From positions 70,759,394 to 70,823,393 of the forward strand of contig CM036201.1 of NCBI GenBank assembly GCA_020631735.1: a DNA stretch of 64,000 nt, in the 5' to 3' direction. The translations under genes were made by a program, and so were the position numbers. Origin of the DNA: Saccharum officinarum (lineage: Eukaryota; Streptophyta; Magnoliopsida; Poales; Poaceae). The notes beneath the pieces were generated by a model. It saw only the letters and a list, made by a program, of their open reading frames with translations. It ran no database searches and was not told where the DNA came from. Every line of letters starts with the position of its first letter. The first letter of the stretch is position 1. Shown here one piece after another: positions 1 to 10,400 of this stretch.

Positions 1-56
1 TGAACAACCTCACAACGACATATGCCCTGTAATGATGTTGTAATACTCAATGAAAT
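1..56. other. Flank left of the first LTR
   Basis: Short AT-rich sequence before the first LTR. I recognise nothing in it. The five bases touching the LTR (GAAAT, 52-56) would be one copy of the target-site duplication of element copy 1, but the other end of that element is not in the window. Confidence 0.4.
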
Positions 57-615
57 TGTAACACCCTAAATTTTGCATTTTCCCAAAATAGTTAAATGTG
101 ATTTATTTATGCAAATGTGTGTGCATTCACATATAGGAGATAATAAATTTTCGTGAAAAATAAAAATCAATCATAAGGTTAGCAACTTGTTTATGCACTC
201 ATGCCGCTGCATATTATTTTATTGTAATGTCTGGTTTTACCCAAATGCCAAAAGGAACTGAAAATCATTTGAAAATGTATTTGGAAAAAGTCATTTCAGA
301 AAAAGAAAAAGAAAAAGAAAAATCCTATTTCTCGCTCCCTCCTTCCGGCCCGAGCGGCCCAGCTCGGCCTGCTTTTTCTTTCCCGCTGAGCCGGCCCGCG
401 CACGTGCCCTTCCCTTCCCTCCTCTCTTTTCCTCCTGGGCCAGCCCAGTTTGGCTCAGCAACCGCGCCACTCTCTTCCCTCTCTCAGCGGCTGACTGCCC
501 AAGCCCGCCCGTCAGCTCCTCCCCCAACCCCCCGCGCTTCGCTCGGTCCTGGCAACCGCCGCCCGCGCCCACGAGCTCCGAATCGTGGGAGCGTCTTCCC
601 CCGCACCTCGGGGCC

Positions 616-622
616 TTTAAAT
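616..622 (+). promoter_or_regulatory. Possible TATA element of copy 1 LTR
   Basis: TTTAAAT inside the GC-rich LTR core, about 560 bp from the LTR start. The copy 2 LTR has a much better TATAAATA box about 525 bp from its start (19161), so the position fits a U3/R boundary. The match itself is weak. Confidence 0.35.
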
Positions 623-2365
623 GAGGGCATGAACCAGTCTCCGCCTCCCCCTGCTGCCCTCCCCGCTCCGTTTTTGCTCACAAAACCACCCCCACAACAC
701 GGCAGCGATCAACGGAGCGCCATCCGCCCCCACTGCGTTGGCCATCGTCCCCGAGCCGCCTTGTCTCTGTTTTTCCGCTCGGTGAGCTTCGCCTCGCTCC
801 CCTCTTCCTCCCCATGCCTTCATTTTCCCTAATGGTGGCCTCAAGGGCCTTAGCCGAGAACTCCGGTGAGCACCCGTCGTCGGTCATGGCAGCCACTGCA
901 TCGGACTCCTTCCCTGCCTGTGTTAAGTGCTCGGTCGGGGTCGCCATTGCCCCAACTTCACCCCCATGCTCTCGGAATTGAAAACCGAGGCCTGTAGAGC
1001 CTTGTTCGTCCACTCTGGCGAGATCCTCACCGCCGACAATGGAGAGCCGCCGCGGCTGCTACTGTTCCTAGCCGGCAGCTCCTTCTCTCTCCCTCCCATC
1101 CTTTTCCAGCCGTCGATTTTGAGATCTACGGCCTGTATTAGAACATACCCCTTTGCGGGACCTTTTGCTTAAGAGACCCCGTCTTTTTTATTATTCGTGC
1201 CCGCAGTCCCTGGCCAGAATTCAAAATACGATTTTCATTGATTTATTTAAATCCAAAAATAGTTCAACTTATTTATAGAATTGCCACTGCAGTAAAACGC
1301 TTAAAAAATCATCGTTTTAGCTCCGTTTTGACCCATTCAACTTGCATTAGTTTCGTAATTTCATAATCTACGCATTAGTGCTACTGTTAGACCTGTTAGG
1401 AGCTTTTGAATTTCTCAATTAAGTCTAGTTTAATAGCTAGCTTTAGGAACCTCAAATAGCTCGTAATTTTTGCGTTGTAGTTCTGTTTTTCGTGCACTTC
1501 GCGTCGTTGTGATCGTAGCAAGACATAGATGATTTTGGTAAACATTTTATACAGTTTCATTTATTGTTGGTGTACTATTCTAATCATAGTAATGTTTTGC
1601 TTGTATGTTTGTTCTAGAATGCGTGTTGTGGTTCGTGTCGATCGAGTTTAGACGGTGAGGAGTACTTCGGGAACCTAGACGCGTACGAGGAGCAGCAGGA
1701 CCAGCAGCAGTTTGTGAACCAAGGCAAGTATAGCATGGGCTTACCTTGATGTCCTATTCAATATATAATCTATTCATTATGCATGTGTCTAATTTTGCTC
1801 GACTATAAGGACATCCTAGCCATTGATGACTTGTACCTTGATCCCTATGGGTTTTATTGCACATGGGTAGAATGCTAGTGCTCTAACTAAACATGATCTA
1901 CACTATGACTAATGGAACCAACAGATAAACATGATGGTAACAATTGAACTATAGGGTGAAGGTGCAAATGATGTTGATCATGTTGCCCTAAACCCTCTGT
2001 AAGGACTTATCTGTCAGCAAAAGCTAGGATTGATAGTGCAACCATGAGAGTCATATGGCTCTGGCTTTAGCTCAGTAATAGGATCTTTTTCTAGCTTGTT
2101 AGAGGTTACCCAAAAGGGCGCAAGAGGGGCTTGCCACTTTGGGTATAGAACTGCCTCTGTTCTTATGTGTATAGCCTGCGGGAATTATGCCATCGAAAGG
2201 GGGTTCTCTATATCTGCCTGCTGAGGAAACTGAGCGGCCCTAACTTGTTAGAAGAGGCCTATGGAAGGCTTTATAGTGTACCCTGCCTACTCACCATGGG
2301 AGTGTTAGGGGGTCGACGGGCCCTAGGCATATGGGCAACATGACTCATGGGTAAAGATGCACAAC

Positions 2366-2407
2366 CTCTGTAGAGTGTTAAAACTGTTATAACAGCCGTG
2401 CTCACGG
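2366..2407 (+). promoter_or_regulatory. Triple palindrome block in LTR (copy 1)
   Basis: Three short inverted repeats in a row: CTCTGTAGAG (2366-2375), CTGTTATAACAG (2384-2395) and CCGTGCTCACGG (2396-2407). The same trio in the same order recurs in both LTRs of copy 2 and in the solo LTR, with the second and third abutting directly. Function unknown; it could be an RNA structure in the transcript or a protein-binding array. Confidence 0.6.
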
Positions 2408-2659
2408 TCACGAGCGGCCCGGAAAACTCATAAAATAAATGGTTACTCGACATGTGGATGACTTATGACGATGATGATGAGATTATAATGATGATCAAGT
2501 TCTCTCCTTAATTCTAGTAGGTGATCATGTGGGTTGAATGGGAGCTTGTGCACAACTTGATGATAATTAATAATAAAATATTGATCTACTAAAAGTGCTA
2601 ACTGCAGTCAACCGTGTCTATCCTTTTTGAGCCTCATGAATCCTCATACTATACTTGCG

Positions 2660-2675
2660 GAGTACGAGTGTACTC
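2660..2675 (+). promoter_or_regulatory. Conserved LTR hairpin (copy 1)
   Basis: GAGTAC, a four-base loop, then GTACTC: a perfect 6-bp stem 308 bp before the LTR end. Equivalent hairpins sit at a similar distance from the 3' end in every other complete or partial LTR of this kind in the window, including the LARD-like LTRs. Confidence 0.6.
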
Positions 2676-2986
2676 ACACTTGTTATTATTTTGTTTTTGG
2701 ATAAAAATCCTAGATGGGTAACAGATGACAGCTTCTACGAGGATTTCCCCGAAGATTACTAGGTTTGGGTCAACCAGTCGGCCTTCCCTATGGAGAAGTC
2801 ACTATGCTTGAGAGTTGTTATTTACTTTTCCGCTTGTAATGTTGAGAACTACGTGATGTAATAACGTGATGTATGTACATAGTGATGATACTTTTGTTAA
2901 TTTGTCGGCTTATGTGTGTGACTATTCCTGAGGTGCACATAAGATGTATGCACTCTATATTGTCCTTTAATTAGAGTGTGACAAAT

Positions 2987-2998
2987 TGGTATCAAAGC
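2987..2998 (+). other. Primer-binding site, copy 1
   Basis: TGGTATCAAAGC lies three bases after the LTR end. It differs by one base from TGGTATCAGAGC, the usual plant PBS complementary to the 3' end of initiator tRNA-Met, which is found intact in copy 2. The G-to-A change probably postdates insertion. Confidence 0.8.
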
Positions 2999-3172
2999 CA
3001 TGTTGACTGTAGGACACAAACCTAGATAGAAATGGTTGTTTCTAAGGTTTTGGTTTTACTTATTTACTTGCTACTATCTTAGTCTTGGTATTTTATTAAA
3101 TTTTTTATGCTCTACTCTTTATTCTATTACATAAAATATTGACTTTGATAATATTTTAATTCAAAACTATAG

Positions 3173-4129
3173 ATGCCTCGCCTCAGTGCAGCTGCCTACG
3201 TTGCTCAGTTCACTCCAGCAGCACCAGCACCACCAGCACCACCAGCGATACCACCAGTGGTGCCTGAGGTCGTCCACATCACCGACGACGAGGAGGAACC
3301 TATGGAAGTGGAAGCATATTTAGCTACTTCATCGGATGGATCTGCTTCGACCCCTGTGGCTGTACCCATCCCACCAGTGGATGCACCAGTCCCCGCTGCT
3401 ACACCTCCACCAGCTTCACAGGCCGCCTCTACACCAACACTAGTGCCTTCCCCAGCTGCTCCAAAGGAACCAAAAGAGATGGGTTGGACATGTCAGAACA
3501 AGTTCAAGGAACCCCTAGAGGAGGCTCACTACCACAAGCTACTCACTACCATGCTGGCTGAGTACTACCCTAACCTTGCTACACAAGTGAAATACTACTG
3601 CACGGAGTACAAGCATCTAGTAGAGGAGAACTACTGGAAGACCAGGATCATAATTATTGCATGGAACAGTGCTGATGATTCGCATGAGATTGAGACCTTT
3701 CACAGCCATAGGGCCAAGCGCGCCAATGCATATGTTAGCATGGAAGATGCAGCGCTTGAGGCCTATGTGTACTACCATGGTCGCCGTTTTCATGATATGC
3801 AGGAGAATCGCTACCGGTTTCTCACACGCCATGACCATGAGGATAAGACATGGGTGGTACTGACTCCTTCAGAAGCTGATCCCACTATGGACACCACCGT
3901 GTGACACCTTTGTGCCACACATGTGGAGAATGAGGCACTGAAGGAAGAACTTCGGATGGCGCAGAAGTCCACAAAGCGCCTTCAGAAGCAGATAGATGAG
4001 ATGGCCGTTCAGCTAGGACAGCCTACCATGTACAAGAAGAAGGCCAGGGAGTTCACCATGGTGGATCACGCTCCTTATTTGTTGCAGCCCCGTCGAAATA
4101 AATGCGTTTTAGATCGAGAGTCTTGTTAA
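3173..4129 (+). pseudogene. Extra ORF upstream of gag, copy 1 (one nonsense stop)
   Basis: This frame of about 318 codons lies between the PBS and the expected gag position. It is interrupted once, by TGA at 3902-3904, and resumes in the same frame. Visible parts are an N-terminal PRLSAAAYVAQF motif, a proline/alanine-rich linker with an acidic patch (TDDEEEP), a central block starting MGWT, a VSMEDAALEAYVYYHG motif, and a C-terminal stretch rich in K, E, Q and L that looks like a coiled coil. The same order of motifs occurs in copy 2 (12744-13477). It has no zinc knuckle and is not gag, which follows separately in copy 2. I do not recognise a function. Plant LTR elements with additional ORFs are known, but I cannot name a family for this one. 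The start ATG follows an AT-rich leader of 175 bp. Confidence 0.7.
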
Positions 4130-4264
4130 GTTTATGTGTGTATTGTGAACCTTTAGTTGCCTTGTTAGTTGTGTTGATGAACATGGTTGATTTGAAGTTT
4201 GTGTGACTGCTGGAACAGTGTGGGCTTGTCCACATGTTCTTTTTATCAAAACCTTAAGTTAGTC
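4130..4264 (+). other. Post-ORF spacer of copy 1
   Basis: T- and G-rich non-coding sequence that resembles in composition the 700-bp spacer between the extra ORF and gag in copy 2, but ends early where LINE-like sequence begins. No poly(A), target duplication or clear junction is visible, so the boundary is approximate. Confidence 0.4.
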
Positions 4265-4627
4265 TTTGCTTAACATAGTTGGGGTTGGCACGCTGGACTG
4301 AAGCGATGAGTCATGATCCAAAATTTTTGGTCCTTCCCTGGCGATCCTGAGCGCGATCTTGTTCCCACCCCCATTCTGGATCGTCTCAACGATGGTATAG
4401 GATTACTCCATCGGTGATCCTTCTGGTCACTGGTGTCCACGCCCCGCCATTGACTGCTTGTTGTTGCCGGACCGCGCAGATCGTCGGTTAGCCGTCCTGG
4501 CGCCGCCAACCACATAGCCTTTTTGTAGAAAGTGTCGCATAGGGTTTCAGTGGGTTTTGCGACTGCGTCTGTTTGATCGCCATAGTTTTGCCGTGGTGTT
4601 TTTCCTTCTATGATCCAGATCACCTAG

Positions 4628-5850
4628 ATGGCATCAGACTGGAGTGGAAGCAAGGGGACCGGGAAGGCTCCTTGTAGTAGGGATAAGAACCTTAGTCCGA
4701 ATGTTTCTAAGTTGCTGTAGTGCCTTAACCTAACGGAGGAAGAAGGAGCTATCATAGATTTTAGTGATGATGAAGATCTAGAGGACCTCCCCTGACGGCC
4801 TGGGCAGTGGTGGGGAAGGTTCTATCCCCCATGGCTATGCATGTTAATACAGTCTGGGTGGCCATGAAGCTGGCCTGGGGCAATCCTTTTGGCCTGAAGA
4901 TCTATGCTATCGGGGAGAAGCAGAGAACATGTTCGTTGTGGAGTTCGGATAAAGGCTGATCTGGAGAGGGTCCTCTCAGGGACTCCATGGATGGTGGGGC
5001 GACACACGGTTATTCTTAAGCCGTATGATGAAAAGCTTAGTGCTTCTGAGATTGTTTTTGATCGCATGGAGCTCTAGGTGTGTATCCTTGATCTGCCGCT
5101 GGGCTAGATGAACAAGCAGCGGGGAGCAAGAGCTATGTGCTTGATTGGCCATGTCATGAAAATGGACGTGGATGGTGATGGGAAAGCAAGTGGGGTCTTC
5201 CTTCGAGCTAGGGTTGCCATAGAGCTGGACAAGCCACTACGTCGAGGTGTGCTATTGCGTATGAGCAAGACAGAAGAGCCGAAGTGGTTTGTGGTACAAT
5301 ATGAGAGACTGCCTTTCTATTGTTTCTCTTGTGGGTTGCTTGGGCATTTAGAGATTGATTGCCCCTAGCCAGCTCAACGCGATGAACGGGGCAAGCTTCC
5401 TTGTGATGTACCGCTGAGGGCTCCGGAGGAGCGGAGGAGGAAACTACAAACCTTTGCTAGGGCTAGTGCGGAATCCTTTGGTAGTGTTTCTTCCTCAGGA
5501 CATCGGCCTCCTAGAAGTAACCATAACCGCCCAGGTGATGATCGGTCATCCATGGGAGATGGCTCCCACCACTCATCAACGGACCCAGTGGGTCATGAGG
5601 AGGAGAGGGAAGTCCAGTCTCTGCTAAAAAAGGAGATGTAGGAGTGGAAACTAAGAAGCAGCAGGTTGGAGCCTTGGCGGGCAAACAATTGTTCAAGGAG
5701 CCAGGCATAAGGCCCCAACCTCTCAAGCGAAAATCAAAAGGTGCAGGTCCAAACCTGCAAACACCAGACCTCAACGCGCCGGTAGAGGCCTCCAATGCCA
5801 TTGTCCCGGTTGGTCTTGTGAACTCAAGAATTAGGCAACTAGATGGGGGC
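4628..5850 (+). pseudogene. LINE ORF1 (nucleic-acid-binding protein), broken
   Basis: From the ATG at 4628 the frame reads an acidic N-terminal segment (TEEEGAIIDFSDDEDLED) typical of plant L1 ORF1 proteins, then several stops. It is open again at 5108-5368, ending in a CCHC knuckle at 5321-5362 (C-X2-C-X4-H-X4-C) and a TAG at 5366. Downstream is a basic, serine- and proline-rich tail (5369-5850) with further stops. In L1 elements this protein coats the element RNA. Several stops make this copy non-functional. Confidence 0.7.
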
Positions 5851-5963
5851 TAGGAGTACAGCGGGGAGAACATGCTGGAGTTGTTGAAGAAACAGAAGAG
5901 AGGAACCTCTTCACTTAATGCATGATCGACAGCGGCTGCGAGCGACAGCCCCCGCCGGGCACA

Positions 5964-7424
5964 ATGAAAATCTTGAGCTTGAACTACCGGGGTTTGGGAC
6001 GACCCGAGGCAGTTCATGATCTTCGTAGCCTTTGCAAGCTACATCATCCCATGGTTGTGTTTCTGTTAGAGACTCATTTTTTCTCTGACATGGTGGATGG
6101 CTTACGGCACGCACTGGGGTTTGCGAATGGAGTGGGTGTTGGAACCCAAGGTAGGGGTGGTGGTCTAGCACTATTATGGAGTGATGAGGTTTGTGTCAAG
6201 CTTCAGAGCTATGACAAACTTCACATTGATGTGGCGGTGCTTGATGCAGTAACACAAGTGGAAAAATGGCATTTGTCTGGCTTCTATGGTAAGGCAAGAC
6301 GGGAACTAAGATATAGGATTTGGGAATATCTGAGGATGCTCAACGACCAAAGCTCATTGTCGTGGATATATGTTGGCAATTTTAATGAGGTCCTGCATGC
6401 CAATGAACAATTTGGGGGGCTGGAAGATGTGAGCGACAAATGGAAGGTTTTCGTGAAGCGGTGTCTGTATGTGGCTTCAATGATTTGGGTTTCATCGGCT
6501 GCCATACATAAGGGATAACCATCAAGATGCTGAACACAACATCAAGGTGAGACTTGATAGAGGACTGGCGACTGACTCTTTCTTAAGTCTGTTCAGAGAC
6601 GTGAAGGTATGGCACATTCAAACTATGACATCGGACCACTGTGCTTTAGTGGTGGAATGTTTGGAACACTCTCTAAACCAGAGGAGAAGGAAGAGAAATT
6701 TTCACTATGAAAATATGTGGCAACAGGATCCCAGTTACATGGCTCTTATCCGTGATGAATGGACCACACAACCAAGAGCAGGTGGGCTAGAGGTCATGAA
6801 CAGGAGGCTACGAGATATGCAGTCCACGCTAAGTAACTAGGACTATAACATTTTTGGATCAGTGAGGAAATCTCTTGCTTCTCTGTGGCTTGAGCTAGAG
6901 CAAGTTCAGGGTCTTTCAATGGGTTCTGGTCCATCAAGATGGGAGAGGCAAATCATGTCACGTATCTCTGAAATGCTTTCGAGAGAGGAGGTAATGGAAA
7001 GGCAGCGAGAAAGACTGGATTAGTTGTGGGATGGTGACCATAACACAGCCCTGTTGTAGGCCAGTTCACGAGCGAGAGCCAAACGAAACAAGATCAAGGT
7101 TCTGAAACGAGCTGATGGATCGATAGCTACGAAACAAGAAGATCTAGAAAGGGTAGCTATGGATTACTATGAGCAGCTGTTCTCTGCTCAGAAAATCTAG
7201 AGCCATACCTAGTCCTCGAGCATGTTCCCTTGAAGGTTACTGATGAGATGAATAGCAGACTCACAAGGCCATATTCGACCAATGAAGTGGATAAGGCTCT
7301 AAACCTCAACAAGCCCAACAAGGCCCCTAGACCCGACGGCTTCACGACGGGCTTCTACCAATTGCATTGGGAGTTGATGGGCAATGATATTACAGCAGCA
7401 GTGTTGGATTTTCTCAATGGAGGT
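5964..7424 (+). pseudogene. LINE ORF2 (endonuclease and start of RT), broken
   Basis: ATG 5964 opens an apurinic-endonuclease-like domain: MKILSLNYRGLGRPEAV at the start, LLETHF (catalytic Glu region) around residue 37, RGGGLALLW further on, and a YVGNFNEVLH segment where the family has a G-D-F-N motif. The frame shifts and stops repeatedly (6516, 6838, 7021, 7198). An RT N-terminal block follows at 7230-7424 with KAPRPDGF, matching the KAPGPDGF signature with Gly to Arg. The catalytic RT motifs would follow but are cut off by the LTR at 7425. Family assignment is firm; the copy is dead. Confidence 0.8.
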
Positions 7425-10400
7425 TGTAATGGAACTGCCCAAAATTATAAGGACAAAAATACAAAAACAATCACCAGAGCAATTAAATTCCCGTACTTAA
7501 GCTCCTATAACTCCGGTAGTCCAATGAAATTATGAGGGATTTCAAACCAACCAACGTACAAGCCAAGATCGTAGTGATTCAACATAACAAGCCACATGTT
7601 ACATCCATTATTACAAGTAATTCAATGTAGATCGGAGTTCCAAAGAGTTATTACAACTCAAGTTCAAAAGTAGTGGAAGCGAGTAGTTTGAAACTAATAT
7701 CACCTTAATTCAAAAACATGCCAGTACCAAGGTCAATTTCTAACAAAAGCATGAGATAAGATAGCTCAGAAGGATCATGCCCATGATCACACTCCGCCAC
7801 TACAGCAGGAGCCATCCAATTCTTGCAGTAGCTATGATACATCACAACTTGCAACAAGTGAGAATAAACCTTGAGTACGAGAAGGTACTCAGCTAGACTT
7901 ACCCGTCATAAACCAGAAATAATATGACACCAAGGAGTATGCAAGGATTTTATAAGGTGGACTGGCTTGACTTGTTTTGCATAAAGTTATAAGTTATCAT
8001 GAATAAACCATTTTAAGTATTAGCATCATCTTTATTATAACCTACCACTCTAGGTAAGCACCTAGGCTATAACAATCACTTGATTAACCATTAACATCAA
8101 GTTACCATCTTAGGTTTAGCATTTTTGGCATCATCCACATAACCATCCGTGTTCCATATCATTACTACGATGTCGTAACTCAAGTCAAGTGCTCATTATC
8201 TAGGAGCGATGGCGATTCGAATCGATTCCTAACTAGTTGGTGATTTATTCCTCACACAAACCACACTCACTAATCAAGTGAGCTACAGATCACCAATGAC
8301 ATGATTCTGGTAAACATCATGGGATAAACTAGGGCCGCAGTACCCAGGGACCACCTGACTGCCAGGATGCACCTTGGGCTCACTCTTCACGTCCCTGTCA
8401 TACTCCGTTCAGCACCAATATGCGCACCCGTGTAGGTCCCGGCTAGAATCATGTCACTAGCTTCACGGTCGAAAGGTACTTTATTCAGCCAGCTAAATGT
8501 GAGGCATACGTTAAACATGACAAGAGGGACGAGCAACGATCGGTCCTTAATCGACACAGATGGGAAACTAACAGCACCCTAGAACCCTGTCTGGTTGCTT
8601 CCAACTTTTTCGTCCGGTCTCCAATTATCTATCAACACATGGTTAATGCTAGGATATCATGCTTTTCATGGCTAAATTCTCTCAGTAACCACCTATAACT
8701 GTAGGTGACCAGAAATCACCGATTACTACCGGTTTAAGCAAGGCTAAGCAGTTATTCGATCCTGACCTAACAGGGTAAAAAGGTAATAAGGAAGGCAAGG
8801 ATAGTAATAAATGCATCAACGGTTTCACTCAACTCCTATAACTTAATGCAACAATATATAACTCATATATAAAGAATTGCTTTTATAAAGTAGGAGACTT
8901 AGAATGCTCTGGGGCTTGCTGGAGATCGAACACTTAGGTTATGTTTGATAGATGACACTCGCTTGGTGAGCATCTCCTATCCCGACACTTGCTTAGTCCT
9001 TCCATCTTCGGGATAGGTCCACCAAACACCGTCTTCGGGTTTGGCTCCAACATCTTATCCTTCACGTGGTGCATCTAGCGTACCTAGATGAGATGCAAGA
9101 TGCATGTGTATGAATATGATGAATGGTAAGACAAGATGCATCACATAATCATTCAAGTAAACACACGATTAAGACATAGACACCAAAAGTTGTTTAACTA
9201 ACATCACACAACCAATTAAAGAGGGCAAGGACATCAACCATAGCGCAAGTTTAACAAGATCACAAGTATCTTAACTTGACCATCATCAAGGGCATAAGCC
9301 ACACTTAGCAACACATGGAGTAAAATACCACAACTAGCATCTGTCCATTTCTGGACTGCAAACAACAGCTACATGTTTAGATCATAACTAGAGTTATGAA
9401 AATCCAATAGCCATGCAATAGGACATTCTGGAAAGCTCATGAAATTGTCTACAATTTATCTTTAATCATCTTAGCATGATTCTCAAGCTAACCAAGTCAA
9501 ACATGCATATTTACAGAATCTAGTCCAGAGATTTCAGAGAACAACTATTTCTGGAACCCAACTTGGAGCAGTCATAACTCACAAACTACAAGGCCAAATG
9601 CCACCAAAATTTGACACAATCTATATTAATGAGTTATATACAACTTTGTTATAAGCATGTTTCTCAGCAAACTTCATTTTTATGGTGCAATTACCAAAGT
9701 CCCAGAAACTGGCCACGAAAGCATCAATTGCAAGAATAAATATTAACTTATATTCCAAACATACATTTGGCCATAACCAATGTAACCAACATAAAATACA
9801 TGTTAAATGATCACCAAAAAGCATAGTGCTCATCACTAAATAAATTATTTTAATGCATTTCTTAATTTATTTAGATGCCTAGGTGATTTAATCAACATAT
9901 ACCAAAAGTGCACCATAAATTCTACAAAAATTATAGTAGCTGGAATATCACCACAATAGTCTACTTTAAAAATTTTAAGTCATTTAGACATGTATATCAA
10001 CCTCTAAGAAAAAGACAATTTGCTATTGCAAGAAATCATGTGAGAGCAAGATACACCAATAACTCACTCATATAGCGACCAAAATTCATGAAATTTTTAC
10101 CACACATCAAACATCACATGAATAGCATGCCACAAAAATTTCACTTCATTTGGAGCCCTACATCTTGAGTTATGAAAAATAACAAAATTCAACTAGCATT
10201 AAAACCTAACTGCATAAATCTATTTTTACAGAGAAAATTTTAAACTAAAACATGCCATATTATAGATGTAGTGCATAGAGAATTTTACAAGGATTCCAAA
10301 AAGTCCTCATTTGCTATTTTAAGATTTTTCTATGATTTACTATGAATTTCCAAAGTTCCTACAAAATAAATACAAATCAGTCCCGAGAGCACTATTCATT

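Larger units (their letters stand above)
57..2983 (+). repeat. 5' LTR of Tekay-lineage copy 1
   Basis: The 2,927-bp LTR starts TGTAACACCC and ends GTGTGACA, directly followed by a PBS. It is clearly related to, but diverged from, the LTR of copy 2 (18638-21522) and the solo LTR at 24814-27549. All three share a GC-rich core beginning a few hundred bases from the start, a cluster of three small palindromes about 580 bp before the end, and a GAGTAC/GTACTC hairpin about 310 bp before the end. The open frames on both strands at 227-1172 come from the GC-rich core and differ between copies, so I do not treat them as genes. Confidence 0.88.
57..4264 (+). mobile_element. Tekay/Del-lineage gypsy element, copy 1, 5' part only
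   Basis: A 5' LTR (57-2983), a primer-binding site directly after it and an extra ORF (3173-4129) are present in the same order and spacing as in copy 2 (11897-21522), where gag and pol follow. Here gag and pol are absent: after about 130 bp of spacer the sequence changes to an L1-type LINE. The LINE may have inserted into the element, with the rest lost or beyond the gap. The right limit (4264) is approximate. Lineage is inferred from the relationship to copy 2, whose pol is legible. Confidence 0.8.
4265..7424 (+). mobile_element. L1-type LINE, 3'-truncated and decayed
   Basis: Remains of a plant L1 element: ORF1 with a CCHC knuckle (4628-~5850), then ORF2 with endonuclease and the start of reverse transcriptase (5964-7424). 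RT is cut off at 7424/7425, where a LARD-like LTR (minus) begins. The remainder of RT and the poly(A) tail are not seen; they may lie beyond the 100-N gap. The 5' end is approximate. Confidence 0.8.

Noticed and set aside
227..1172. Overlapping open frames on both strands in the copy 1 LTR
   Set aside because: They lie in the GC-rich LTR core, have no recognisable motif and differ in the related LTRs of copy 2 and the solo LTR.
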